In this document: positions 53,841 to 62,681 of the stretch, one piece after another | Layout: every line of letters begins with the position of its first letter | Numbering within the stretch: the first letter of the stretch is position 1 | Assembly (NCBI GenBank): GCA_963831235.1 | Contig: CAWHPS010000043.1 | Coordinates: 175,982-239,981 of the forward strand | DNA: 64,000 nt | Reading direction: 5' to 3' | Source of the DNA: CAWHPS01 sp963831235 | Lineage (GTDB): Bacteria > Fibrobacterota > OXYB2-FULL-49-7 > JAEUSG01 | Made by a program: the position numbers and the translations under genes | The notes under the pieces: model-generated | Seen by the model: the letters and a program-made list of their open reading frames with translations, nothing else | Database searches by the model: none | What the model was told of the DNA's origin: nothing

Positions 53841-56084
53841 TTGAAAATCATGCCTAAATTGCGGCCATCCACCATCCGCGGAAACATTTTTATACTGGTT
53901 GCTGCTGTTCTTCTTCCTTTTTTGTTTATTCTGGTGGTAATGGGTTATGTATGGTACCGGCAAGAGCTTAATCGTGAATACAAAGCAGAGCTTGAAGCAG
54001 CAAGGGGCATTTCCCTTGCTTTCAATTTGTTTGTTAGTGACATCTACCGCCAGGAAGAGGCTTTGGGCCTTGCACTTATGGCAATGGATCGCTTTTCCGG
54101 AAAAAGCGTAAACCATTTGTTGTGGGAAAGCGTCAATGAATACGAATCCATCAAAAGCTTTAGTTTCATATCCCCTGAAGGATGGATTGTTGCAAGCAGC
54201 GACCCGCATGCCATAGGTATGGATCTAAGTGATCGCCTTTACCTGAGGCAAGCCATTATTTCCGGAACAGCAGTGAGTGATATCCTTCCCTCTAAGATTA
54301 ACGGAAGCAATATCATTGCTGTTGTCAGAAGTGTACGCGATAGTTCGGGAATTCTTCAGGGCGTTGTGCTTGCAAAAATCAATCCCGCATCCCTACCAAT
54401 GGAACTTAGCATGAAAAGGTTCGGAAACGGGCGGGTAAGTATTTTCGACAGCAGGGGACAAATGGTTTTTTATGCTGATCCTCGTATTCGCGAACAAAGA
54501 GGCATTGACTGGTCTTTGAATGATTCAATCCTGGTCAAAGCATTAAGGGGTGTTGAGGCCGAAGGAATAATTACTTCTCCCCTTGATGGGATTAAACTCA
54601 TTGCAGCGCGTGTACCAATGAAAACCCTGCCTTTTGTTGCAGGAGCCAACAGGCCTCTGGAGGAGGTTACTAAAAGTGTAAAGCATAGCCTCCGATTAGT
54701 TGCAATATGGATGATCCTGATACTGTTTTCATCCATCCTTATAGCTCTTGTACTGTCCAGAAAAATTACAACACCAATTGCTCTTCTCGAACAACAGGCG
54801 CTCTCGGTAAGCATCGGTCATGATCACCCTTATCCATCAATAAAAGGAACACAGGAAATAATCAACCTTCAATCAGCATTCGATAAAATGACATCCCAAC
54901 TTAAAAGCGCCAATGCCATGCTGGAAGAACGAGTTGAACAACGAACCACACAGCTTCATGCCTCCAACGAACTTTTGCTAAAGGAAATCCGCGATAAGCG
55001 GCGCATGGAGCTTGGATTGCGCAGTATGTTTCATTATGTTCGCACGCTCATCGAAGCAAGCCTTGATCCCATGGTGACCATAAATCATGATGGTATAATC
55101 ACAGATGTTAACGCAGCCACGGAAAATGCCACGGGTCTTCATCGATCACAAATAATCGGGACCGACTTCAGCGAATATTTTACCGAACCGGATAGGGCCC
55201 GCGAAGCATATCACCTTGTTCGCAAGGATGGAGTGCTTAAAGATTATCCCTTAATAATGCGGCACACCTCAAGTTCGGAGATGGAAGTCCTGTATAATGC
55301 CACGGTTTACAGAAACGCTGACGGTGAAATCGACGGGGTATTCGCTGCTGCGCGGGAAATCACAAAAATCAGGAGGCTTGAAGAAAAGCTGCGAAGAGCC
55401 GAACAGATGAAACTTTTAGGTCAGCTTACAACAGGTGTTGCCCACGAAGTCCGCAACCCATTAAACGCTATAATGGCCGTAACAGAAGCGCTGTTCATGG
55501 AGATAGGAGACAACCCCGAATATAACCCATATATGACACACATCAGGAGCCAGGTGGAAAGATTATCAAGTCTTATGACTGACCTATTGGAATTGGGCAA
55601 ACCGGTTGACGATTCAAGGATGACCCATGTCAGTATCTCTTCCATTCTTTCCGAGGTATTAATGGCCTGGCAGCATTCTCCATTAAAAGACAAATGTACA
55701 ATCCACAGGTTCCAACCCTCAAGCGCCAAACAATGGTACATAATGGCTGACATGCACAAGATTCAGCAGGTATTTTATAACATCCTTGAGAATGCCTGCG
55801 AGTATAGTCCTGAGGGCAGTGAAATCCATTTTTTTATAAGTTCTCCACGTGAAAATTTTGTAACAATCCGGATAGTTGACCAGGGACCCGGTATCTCACC
55901 GCACAACTGTGAACGTGTTTTCGAGCCGTTTTTTACTACCCGCAAAGGGGCCATCGGCCTTGGACTTTGCATTGCAAAGCATGTCCTGTCGCTTCATCAT
56001 GGGGAAATAATTCTCAAAAACAATGAGCCTGCACCAGGACTCACATCTGAGATCAGACTGCCACTGGCTGAAGAGAAAATATGA
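53841..56084 (+). CDS. Membrane-bound sensor histidine kinase (dCache-HAMP-PAS-HisKA-HATPase)
   Basis: A 747-residue sensor. The likely start is TTG 53841, six bases after AGGGGG; ATG 53850 is the alternative. Two membrane helices ('IFILVAAVLLPFLFILVVMG', 'LVAIWMILILFSSILIALVL') enclose a ~250-residue extracytoplasmic sensor of dCache type ('SFSFISPEGWIVASSDPHAI'). HAMP, a coiled coil and a PAS domain ('LIEASLDPMVTINHDGIITD') follow. The kinase core has H-box 'GVAHEVRNPLNAIMAV', N-box 'NILENACEYSPEG', 'VDQGPGIS' and 'FFTTRKGAIGLGLCIAKHVL'. It lies upstream of an NtrC-type regulator at 57084 and probably pairs with it. Confidence 0.92.
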   Translation: MKIMPKLRPSTIRGNIFILVAAVLLPFLFILVVMGYVWYRQELNREYKAELEAARGISLAFNLFVSDIYRQEEALGLALMAMDRFSGKSVNHLLWESVNEYESIKSFSFISPEGWIVASSDPHAIGMDLSDRLYLRQAIISGTAVSDILPSKINGSNIIAVVRSVRDSSGILQGVVLAKINPASLPMELSMKRFGNGRVSIFDSRGQMVFYADPRIREQRGIDWSLNDSILVKALRGVEAEGIITSPLDGIKLIAARVPMKTLPFVAGANRPLEEVTKSVKHSLRLVAIWMILILFSSILIALVLSRKITTPIALLEQQALSVSIGHDHPYPSIKGTQEIINLQSAFDKMTSQLKSANAMLEERVEQRTTQLHASNELLLKEIRDKRRMELGLRSMFHYVRTLIEASLDPMVTINHDGIITDVNAATENATGLHRSQIIGTDFSEYFTEPDRAREAYHLVRKDGVLKDYPLIMRHTSSSEMEVLYNATVYRNADGEIDGVFAAAREITKIRRLEEKLRRAEQMKLLGQLTTGVAHEVRNPLNAIMAVTEALFMEIGDNPEYNPYMTHIRSQVERLSSLMTDLLELGKPVDDSRMTHVSISSILSEVLMAWQHSPLKDKCTIHRFQPSSAKQWYIMADMHKIQQVFYNILENACEYSPEGSEIHFFISSPRENFVTIRIVDQGPGISPHNCERVFEPFFTTRKGAIGLGLCIAKHVLSLHHGEIILKNNEPAPGLTSEIRLPLAEEKI

Positions 56085-56483
56085 AAATAGGAACAATTAA
56101 AACTGATCACTACTGTCCCAATATTACTCGCACAAAATCAATTGGTTACAGGCTGTCATGTCGAATTCACGCATGTCAATATCTACAACTGCTTGATTTA
56201 TAGACTGTTTCATAAAAAGTGAGACACTTAAAATTTGCAAGGTTGAGTAGGGAATTGATTTAATATTTATTCGTTTCTTTACGATATCGATTAAGATATA
56301 AATAAAAAACGCTCCTTTATGGCAGATTGCCGCAAAGAAACGAATGGAAAATACTTTAGAGTTCAAATCGAAAAAAACACAAAGCATGTTTATCTTTCAA
56401 GTTTACAATATGTTACATCGATTTCCAAATTCAACGTTGGGACAGCAGTGAAAACTGATATTAAACTGATTACAGGTAATATG
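56085..56483. other. Non-coding gap between convergent kinase and regulator genes
   Basis: This 399-base gap is AT-rich. Only weak open frames are present, without ribosome sites, and I see no hairpin strong enough to call a terminator. Confidence 0.4.
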
Positions 56484-56855
56484 CTACAATGTGTTCAGGA
56501 TTTCCCTGATACGTGCCGGAGAAACAGGCTTTTCGAGAAAATAATCCACAGTACCTTCTGTAGTATGATATTTGGAACCATTTTCAGCATAAGCTGTGAT
56601 GACCATTATTTTACATCCAGGTTGAGACTCGCGGGCTATTCTGACAACATCATATCCTTCAATGACTTCAGCACCAGAAAGCCTGAGATCAGTAATAACC
56701 GCCTGGTAGTGGTTTTGATGCAGGAGTTCATCCGCTTCCTTTAACGAACGGGCAATATCAATTATGGTTTTATTATTTTGCAAAAGCTTCTTAAGACCGA
56801 AAAGAAGCGCTTCCTCATCTTCAACAATAAGTACTCTTTTTGCAATATCATTCAT
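56484..56855 (-). CDS. Single-domain response regulator
   Basis: The start at ATG 56855 ('MNDIAKRVLIVEDEEALLFG') is preceded by GGAG at six bases. The ~123-residue receiver has the acidic pair ('VEDEE'), the phosphorylated Asp in 'AVITDLRLSG', Thr in 'MVITAYAENG' and Lys in 'YFLEKPVS'. There is no output domain, so it must act by protein contact or as a phosphate relay. It is divergent from the NtrC-type gene and shares a short (~95-base) promoter region with the peptide ORF at 56953. Confidence 0.88.
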   Translation of the reverse strand: MNDIAKRVLIVEDEEALLFGLKKLLQNNKTIIDIARSLKEADELLHQNHYQAVITDLRLSGAEVIEGYDVVRIARESQPGCKIMVITAYAENGSKYHTTEGTVDYFLEKPVSPARIREILNTL

Positions 56856-56952
56856 AGTTGTCTCCATTAAATTAATAAAGTCAAATATTGATAAGCAATT
56901 ATTTTGCCAAAATATAGCCGATTTAACACATAAATTACAGGAGGAAATTATC

Positions 56953-57003
56953 ATGCAAGACTCTTTTTCTCAGATACAATCATACCTTTTATCAAAACCA
57001 TAA
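56953..57003 (+). CDS. 16-residue peptide ORF with a perfect ribosome site (possible leader peptide)
   Basis: AGGAGG, an eight-base spacer and ATG start the peptide 'MQDSFSQIQSYLLSKP', stop at 57001-57003. The ribosome site is better than that of the regulator gene that follows 80 bases later. The intervening stretch is AT-rich. It may be a leader peptide controlling 57084 or the remnant of a longer gene; the peptide itself resembles nothing I recognise. Confidence 0.4.
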   Translation: MQDSFSQIQSYLLSKP

Positions 57004-57083
57004 AAAACCGACAATTATGATTATGAACATAAAATTCAAAGTCCATCTTTAAAAAATCTTAAAAAGAAAGTTATATTTAACTT

Positions 57084-58427
57084 ATGAACCCAAAAATACT
57101 TATTGTTGATGATGATAGTTCCGTTGTTTTCGGTTTCTCAAAATATCTTGCTGGGTCAGGTTATGATGTAAAATCAGCCTCAACCTTGCAGGAAGCTGAA
57201 ACAGCCCTATTATCAAGAAACCTGGACATTATCCTACTCGATCTAACACTGCCTGATGGAAGAGGGATTGACTGGATACCAAAGATCAAAAAGAAAAACC
57301 CTGAAACCACTATCATTATTATTACCGGTGATGGTGAAATCGCATCAGCAGTAGAGGCCATGCGCAGGGGTGCAGACCATTACCTCATGAAGCCGGTTAA
57401 CCTTGAAGAATTGAATATTTTCATGCAAAAGGACCTGGAACTCCAAAGCCTGCGGCGCAAAGATGAAGCGCAGCGCAGGACACAGAAACGTGTTGAGCCT
57501 TATTTCGGGGACAGCAATGCAATGAAAAGGGTTTTTGAACTGGCCTCCCTATCCTCTGACAACGATTCCGTAATCATTCTTGAAGGGGAAACCGGCACGG
57601 GTAAAGGTATTTTAGCCAAGTGGATACATGATAGAAGCTCCAGATCAGCCCAGCCTTTTATTGAGGTCAACTGCGCGAGCCTGCGCGGGGAATTGTTAAG
57701 CAGCGAACTTTTCGGCCATGTAAAAGGTGCATTCACATCAGCTGTGCAGGACCGTCAGGGGCTTATCGAAGTTGCAGGCGGCGGAACGCTTTTTCTGGAT
57801 GAGATTGGTGATATGGACCTACCCATCCAGGCGCAGTTTCTCAAGACCATTGAAGAGCGGACCTACCGCAGACTCGGAGAAACCAAGGAGAGGTTCAGTG
57901 ATTTCAGGCTAATATGCGCAACCAACCGTAATCTTTCCAATGAAGTCAATGCCGGCCATTTTAGGAACGATCTTTATTATCGAATATGTGTATTTCCCAT
58001 TACCCTTCCTGCACTCAAAGAACGCTATGATGATATGGCCGGTCTGTTAAAGAATATCTTAAAAGACCTCCGTCCAACAGTTCCACCCATTGCTGAAGAT
58101 GTTATTCCAGCGCTTAAAAAATACCAATGGCCTGGAAATGTCCGTGAATTGCGGAACATGGTCGAACGTGCGCTCATCCTTTCACAGGGAGGAATGATCA
58201 CAACAGCTCATTTCCCCGGTCTTTTTGCAGCTCGGCAACCCCTTGACCCGGTTGTTGCATCGAATGGAACACTTGACGATCTGGAAACCCTGCACATCCA
58301 GAAAGTCCTTGCTGAATGCGACAGGGACACCAAGAAGGCAAGTGAAATACTCGGCATTTCCAGGGCTTCGCTTTACCGTAAGCTGAACAAGACCAAGGAA
58401 CCGGAAGAACAGGCCAATTTCTCATAA
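57084..58427 (+). CDS. NtrC-type sigma-54-dependent response regulator
   Basis: A 447-residue activator. The receiver domain has Asp in 'DIILLDLTLPDGRG' and Lys in 'HYLMKPVNLEEL'. The AAA+ domain has Walker A 'EGETGTGKGILAKWIH', the sigma-54 contact loop 'KGAFTSAVQDR' (consensus GAFTGA, so Gly to Ser here), Walker B 'GGTLFLDEIGDM' and the sensor region 'FRLICATNRNL'. The Fis-type DNA-binding helix is 'TKKASEILGISRASLYRKLN'. Kinase 53841-56084 is the probable partner, and the ferredoxin oxidoreductase genes just downstream are plausible targets because a sigma-54-like promoter lies between. Confidence 0.93.
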   Translation: MNPKILIVDDDSSVVFGFSKYLAGSGYDVKSASTLQEAETALLSRNLDIILLDLTLPDGRGIDWIPKIKKKNPETTIIIITGDGEIASAVEAMRRGADHYLMKPVNLEELNIFMQKDLELQSLRRKDEAQRRTQKRVEPYFGDSNAMKRVFELASLSSDNDSVIILEGETGTGKGILAKWIHDRSSRSAQPFIEVNCASLRGELLSSELFGHVKGAFTSAVQDRQGLIEVAGGGTLFLDEIGDMDLPIQAQFLKTIEERTYRRLGETKERFSDFRLICATNRNLSNEVNAGHFRNDLYYRICVFPITLPALKERYDDMAGLLKNILKDLRPTVPPIAEDVIPALKKYQWPGNVRELRNMVERALILSQGGMITTAHFPGLFAARQPLDPVVASNGTLDDLETLHIQKVLAECDRDTKKASEILGISRASLYRKLNKTKEPEEQANFS

Positions 58428-58513
58428 GCGTCAAATTATTTCAGGGTTTGAAATAATTCCGTCTTATTCGCTTTAAACAAGATGAAATTCTTGTTATTTA
58501 GCAAATCCTTAAG

Positions 58514-58529
58514 TGGCATGCTTTTTGTA
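58514..58529 (+). promoter_or_regulatory. Candidate sigma-54 promoter
   Basis: TGGCATGCTTTTTGTA resembles the TGGCACG-N4-TTGCA consensus, with GG followed after ten bases by GT where GC is usual. It lies 26 bases before the TTG start of korA and 87 bases after the NtrC-type gene. A transcript from here would have a very short leader containing the AGGGGG ribosome site. Confidence 0.45.
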
Positions 58530-58554
58530 ACAGAATCACTCTTAGGGGGCATTA

Positions 58555-60267
58555 TTGAATAGCAGTGAATTGACAATAAAAGTTACTGGAGAAGCGGGCC
58601 TTGGCGTACAAACCATTGGCAACGTACTTTGTCGTGTTTTCAAAAGCGCTGGTTACCATCTCTTTTCCACCCAGGATTATATGTCCCGCATTCGCGGGGG
58701 AAATAATTTTATCCAGATGAGGGTTGCGCAATATCCGGTCTTTTCCTGTGACAAATTATCAAACATTACGATAGCGCTTGATAAGGCAAGTCTCCCCATT
58801 CATCAATCAATGCAGGAAAACGGAGGAGTAATAATTCTTGATAAACTGCATCTTGGAATCTCAGACAACAGCCCCTCTTTTTTCCATGCCCCGCTTTATT
58901 CCATTGCCGAAGATATTGGCAAAAATAACCGTTATGTCAATAGCGTTGCATGCGGTGTGCTTTGCGGTATGGTACATCTTCCATTTATTCTGGTTAAAAA
59001 TGTATTGGAACGCTCCTTTTCCGGCAAGGGAACCGGCATTGCGGAAATCAATGTGGCTGTAGCACTGGCAGGATATGAATTTGCAACATCGGAATTTAAA
59101 AATAGCTCCTTTACCCTTAATGCAATGGAAGACCATGGTCATCTCCTTCTCGAAGGAAATGAGGCGCTTGCTCTTGGTGCCATTCAGGCAGGGTGCAGGT
59201 TTTATTCCGCCTACCCCATGAGTCCCTCAACCAGCATAATGGAAACCCTTGCACATTATGCAGAGAAAACGGGTATGGTTGTGGAGCAGGCCGAAGATGA
59301 AATAGCGGCTGTCAATATGGTAATCGGGGCATCCTATGCAGGCGTCAGGGCAATGACCGGCACATCGGGCGGCGGGTTTGCGCTAATGTCAGAGGGGCTT
59401 AGTCTTGCTGCAATGACTGAAACACCGCTTGTGATTGTTGACGCACAGAGGCCCGGGCCCGCAACCGGCTTCCCCACCAGAACAGAACAGGCAGACCTTG
59501 ATTTCCTAATCCACGCAGGGCATGGCGAATTCGCCCGTGTCATATATTCACCGGGTACGGCCGAGGAGGCCTTTTTCCTGACACAAAAAGCCTTTGACAT
59601 GGCCGAAAAATACCAGATACCTGTTATTATCATGACGGACCAGCATTTTGCTGACTCTGCACGAACTGTAGAAAAGGAAGACCTGGAATTTATTGGAATA
59701 AACAGGCACCTCATTTCCATGGATGAATCAGGTAATACTATTGATTACAAGCGCTACAAGTTTACGGATTCGGGCATTTCACCTCGGGCGGTGCCTTCGT
59801 TTATTCAGGATGTGGTTTATTCAGATAGTGACGAACATACAGAGGAAGGGCATATTACGGAAGATGCCGGCATACGTGTTAAAATGGTGGAAAAGCGATT
59901 TACCGAAAAAACAGCTCTTCTGGAAAAAGATATTATACCACCGGTAGCCTACTTTGTCGAGGATGCTGAACTGATTCTTATGGGGTTTGGATCAACTTAT
60001 GGATCTATTCTTGACGCCGTGAAACAATTGGGTGACCCCAAAATAGGTTTTATCCATCTTCCTCAGGTATGGCCTTTCCCTAAATCAGCCTTGTTCGGAT
60101 TTCTTCAAAAAGATGTCCGGATTATAACAGTTGAAAATAATGCGGGAGGGCAATTGGCAAAGCTGATTCTGCGGGAAACAGGGATTACGCCAAACGGTTC
60201 TATCCTGAAATTTGACGGCCGCCCGTTTGACCCTGACTATCTCATTAGTAAAATCAGGGAGCTTTAA
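58555..60267 (+). CDS. korA: 2-oxoacid:ferredoxin oxidoreductase, fused gamma-alpha subunit
   Basis: A 570-residue protein starting at TTG 58555 after AGGGGGCAT. Residues 1 to ~185 are the gamma domain ('TIKVTGEAGLGVQTIGNVLC', 'SRIRGGNNFIQMRVAQYPVF'). The rest is the alpha subunit ('EGNEALALGAIQAGCRFYSA', 'YPMSPSTSIMETLAHYAEKT', 'MTGTSGGGFALMSEGLSLAA', 'RPGPATGFPTRTEQADL'). With KorB it oxidatively decarboxylates a 2-oxoacid such as 2-oxoglutarate to an acyl-CoA and reduces ferredoxin, or runs in reverse. The exact substrate is not evident; the fused gamma-alpha layout is common in 2-oxoglutarate/branched-chain types. Confidence 0.9.
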   Translation: MNSSELTIKVTGEAGLGVQTIGNVLCRVFKSAGYHLFSTQDYMSRIRGGNNFIQMRVAQYPVFSCDKLSNITIALDKASLPIHQSMQENGGVIILDKLHLGISDNSPSFFHAPLYSIAEDIGKNNRYVNSVACGVLCGMVHLPFILVKNVLERSFSGKGTGIAEINVAVALAGYEFATSEFKNSSFTLNAMEDHGHLLLEGNEALALGAIQAGCRFYSAYPMSPSTSIMETLAHYAEKTGMVVEQAEDEIAAVNMVIGASYAGVRAMTGTSGGGFALMSEGLSLAAMTETPLVIVDAQRPGPATGFPTRTEQADLDFLIHAGHGEFARVIYSPGTAEEAFFLTQKAFDMAEKYQIPVIIMTDQHFADSARTVEKEDLEFIGINRHLISMDESGNTIDYKRYKFTDSGISPRAVPSFIQDVVYSDSDEHTEEGHITEDAGIRVKMVEKRFTEKTALLEKDIIPPVAYFVEDAELILMGFGSTYGSILDAVKQLGDPKIGFIHLPQVWPFPKSALFGFLQKDVRIITVENNAGGQLAKLILRETGITPNGSILKFDGRPFDPDYLISKIREL

Positions 60268-60271
60268 AAAA

Positions 60272-61123
60272 ATGAATATGGAAGAATTTAAAAGCCTTGA
60301 TGAAGTCGCCTGGTGCCCGGGATGCGGAAATTTCGGCATCCAGACCGCGCTTAAAAAAGCCCTGGTCAAACATGGACGTCCGCCAAAAGATATTCTCCTT
60401 GTTTCAGGAATAGGACAAGCTGCCAAGACCCCACATTATGTCCATTGCAACTGCTTTAACGGGCTTCATGGCAGGGCCTTGCCCGCAGCAGTCGGCGCCA
60501 AAATCGCGAATAGGGAATTGACGGTAATTGTGACTACAGGTGATGGTGACTGTTATGGCGAAGGAGGCAACCATTTAATCCATAATATACGCAGAAATTG
60601 CGACATTACGGTTATTGTCCACGATAACCAGGTTTATGGCCTCACAAAGGGGCAGGCTTCTCCCACAACTGAGCGCGGACGGGTTACAAAAGTGCAGACA
60701 CACGGTGTTTTATCAGAACCATTTCACCCAATGGAAATGGCAATTGCGCTTGGATGCGGGTTTGTTGCACGCGGTTATTCAGCGGATTCAGATCACCTGG
60801 CAGACCTTATTTTGCAGGGCATAGCGCATAAAGGCTTCTCTTTTATTGACGTATTGCAACCATGTGTTTCCTATAACAAGGTAAATACTTACGAGTGGTA
60901 TGCCAAACGCATTTATAAAATTGAACCTCCATACGATTCGGGCAATAAAGCCCTGGCCTATCAAAAAGCCGCTGAATGGGGAGATCATATTCCGCTTGGT
61001 GTGATTTACAAGACGGATAAACCGCACTATGAAGAACTCTCCGGAGTTGACGCTATGCCTCCCCTGGTTTCTGCTGACTTAAGTTCAATCAATGTCCGAA
61101 ACATTTTCCCGGACTTTCAATGA
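60272..61123 (+). CDS. korB: 2-oxoacid:ferredoxin oxidoreductase beta subunit
   Basis: The start is ATG 60272, four bases past the korA stop, with AGGGAGC upstream. The protein has the cluster-ligand motif 'WCPGCGNFGIQTALKKAL', the thiamine pyrophosphate site 'TTGDGDCYGEGGNHLIHNIR' with 'NQVYGLTKGQASPTTERG', and 'FSFIDVLQPCVSYNKVN' near the end. About 283 residues, the normal length. It is the thiamine-binding catalytic half of the enzyme. Palindromic element D begins about ten bases after its stop. Confidence 0.93.
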   Translation: MNMEEFKSLDEVAWCPGCGNFGIQTALKKALVKHGRPPKDILLVSGIGQAAKTPHYVHCNCFNGLHGRALPAAVGAKIANRELTVIVTTGDGDCYGEGGNHLIHNIRRNCDITVIVHDNQVYGLTKGQASPTTERGRVTKVQTHGVLSEPFHPMEMAIALGCGFVARGYSADSDHLADLILQGIAHKGFSFIDVLQPCVSYNKVNTYEWYAKRIYKIEPPYDSGNKALAYQKAAEWGDHIPLGVIYKTDKPHYEELSGVDAMPPLVSADLSSINVRNIFPDFQ

Positions 61124-61132
61124 TAACCTCAC

Positions 61133-61289
61133 CCCGCCGCACGGAGGCGGCGGGACTGTTTTATATTTATATTATTGGTGTACGAGCCAGAGAAGGCTAT
61201 GGATATGGTTTTCTTGGCGGGGCCGTCTCTGGCCCCGCCATCACATTAAATGATCATATAGTTCAGTCCCGCCGCCTCTGTGCGGCGGG
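61133..61289 (+). repeat. Kissing-hairpin palindromic element, copy D
   Basis: The arms are 61133-61157 and 61265-61289, with one position that pairs as G-U in RNA. Hairpin 2 is 61216-61239 (GGCGGGGCC/GGCCCCGCC, loop GTCTCT); relative to copies A and B a T-A pair has become C-G on both sides. Hairpin 1 is decayed (61185-61198, AGCC/GGCT with loop AGAGAA). It fills the gap between the convergent korB and bacterioferritin genes. Confidence 0.88.
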
Positions 61290-61312
61290 TAAAGTCGGGA
61301 GATGATGGTTCT

Positions 61313-61780
61313 TCAGCTTGTCTGTTCAACCAGGTAATTCTGGATACCCATCTGTTCGATTTCTGAAAGCTGCATCTCGATCCAATCAATATGGGATTCC
61401 TCATCCTTTAGAATGGATTCCAATAGCTCTCGTGTTCCATTGTCTCCGGCCTCAACGCATAATTTAACATTGTCATTATAAGATTTGATCGCGCCGTTTT
61501 CAGCATTCCAATCGTTCTTATGCTGGCCCTGCACATTCGAGCCAATGGTTATTTTGTTTAGATTACTTACAATCGGCATTCCATCCAGGAAAAGGATTCT
61601 TGCAATAAGCTTTTCCGCATGCTTCATTTCTTCAACAGCCCGCTTTTCAATTGCTTTGTGCAATTTTTCATAGCCCCAGTTATCACACATTTCCGAATGC
61701 ACCATATACTGGTTGATGGCTGATAGTTCATCTGCAAGCAAGCCATTAAGCCCTTCAATTACTTTTTCGTCACCTTTCAC
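61313..61780 (-). CDS. bfr: Bacterioferritin
   Basis: I use the GTG at 61780 ('MKGDEKVIEGLNGLLADELS'), because the ATG 12 bases upstream is part of the GGGAGG ribosome site. The 155-residue four-helix iron-storage protein has ferroxidase ligands in 'LADELSAINQYMVH', 'EEMKHAEKLIARILFLDGMP' and 'LKDEESHIDWIEMQL'. The haem-ligating Met is present in 'EEMKH'. It stores iron as a mineral and protects from iron-driven oxidative damage. It probably forms a 24-mer cage. No ferredoxin partner gene (bfd) is next to it. Confidence 0.93.
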   Translation of the reverse strand: MKGDEKVIEGLNGLLADELSAINQYMVHSEMCDNWGYEKLHKAIEKRAVEEMKHAEKLIARILFLDGMPIVSNLNKITIGSNVQGQHKNDWNAENGAIKSYNDNVKLCVEAGDNGTRELLESILKDEESHIDWIEMQLSEIEQMGIQNYLVEQTS

Positions 61781-61967
61781 AAAACCTCCCATTTAAAAAA
61801 TAAAGTGATAGAACCTTTAACTATGATTTTTAGAAAAGTATCTGTTCAAATAAATCTGTAAGGTTAAAAGCAAATCTCAGGCCCTTCACTTTTTTACCAT
61901 AAATAGAACGATTCCAACCAGTACATTCTCAAAAATGAAACATTGTTTCTCAATATTAAAAAGCATT

Positions 61968-62405
61968 TTATTTTACAATGAATAGATTTCTTACAGTATT
62001 AACTTTATTTCCATGCAAGCGACATACATAGGTACCGCTCGACAATTCAGTTGAAGAGAGATCCACAATGTGCATACCTGATTCGATTTGTCCTTGCACC
62101 AAAGTTGCAACCTTTCGTCCTTCCATATTATATATTGAAAGCGTTACTTTTTGTACACTAGGAACCAGGAATCCGATTTTTACATTGGTTCTGAAAGCAG
62201 GGTTCGGATAAATATTCTGAAATTGTAATTGTGTAATAATACCGGAACTCTGTTCTTCAATCAATTGGTTAGGCGAATAAACAAACCCTAATGACCCTCC
62301 GAAAAGAATGGTGTGTGTGGCTGGTTCAACCATTGCAAACATCAGAAGAATGGTTATAATAAGCCATTTCCCTGCACTTTTTGGAATTCTACTTAAGGTT
62401 TTCAT
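61968..62405 (-). CDS. Small secreted protein: signal peptide plus sorting domain, almost nothing between
   Basis: A 145-residue protein with a strong ribosome site (AAAGGGGG). The signal peptide 'WLIITILLMFAMVEPATH' is followed by ~40 residues with no recognisable fold, then a sorting domain: 'LQFQNIYPNPAFRTNVKIGF', 'VTLSIYNMEGRKVATLVQG' and 'LSSGTYVCRLHGNKVNTVRN'. The sorting domain is normally a tag at the end of a large enzyme. Here it is most of the protein, so either the body was deleted or the tag itself is the functional product. Confidence 0.7.
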   Translation of the reverse strand: MKTLSRIPKSAGKWLIITILLMFAMVEPATHTILFGGSLGFVYSPNQLIEEQSSGIITQLQFQNIYPNPAFRTNVKIGFLVPSVQKVTLSIYNMEGRKVATLVQGQIESGMHIVDLSSTELSSGTYVCRLHGNKVNTVRNLFIVK

Positions 62406-62625
62406 TGCGTTTCCCCCTTTTAAAATTGTTTTTCATCCCCCATAAATCTTGTAAAGTATTTAGCAACTATTGAACCATTAAATTTCCACAAAATATGTTG
62501 TTTTTTATTAAATCAAATCATTTTTAAATTACCTGTATAATTATTTTTGCGATTTTGCGAAAACCTAAATGTTTAAAACTATAGCAAATGTCAAGTTATG
62601 ATAAATCCATTTCTGCTAAAATAAA

Positions 62626-62660
62626 AAAGCGGATTGTGTTGGTAATTCACAATCCGCTTT
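62626..62660 (-). terminator. Rho-independent terminator of the OmpA-family gene
   Basis: AAAGCGGATTGTG and CACAATCCGCTTT form a perfect 13-bp stem with a nine-base loop. On the minus strand the stem is followed by TTTTTTATTTT. It lies 21 bases past the stop codon of the 62682-63971 gene. Confidence 0.9.
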
Positions 62661-62681
62661 GGTTTTGTTAATGACTACCTT

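Noticed and set aside
56124..56387. An 87-codon minus-strand frame between the kinase and regulator genes
   Set aside because: No ribosome site, AT-rich composition and no recognisable motif.
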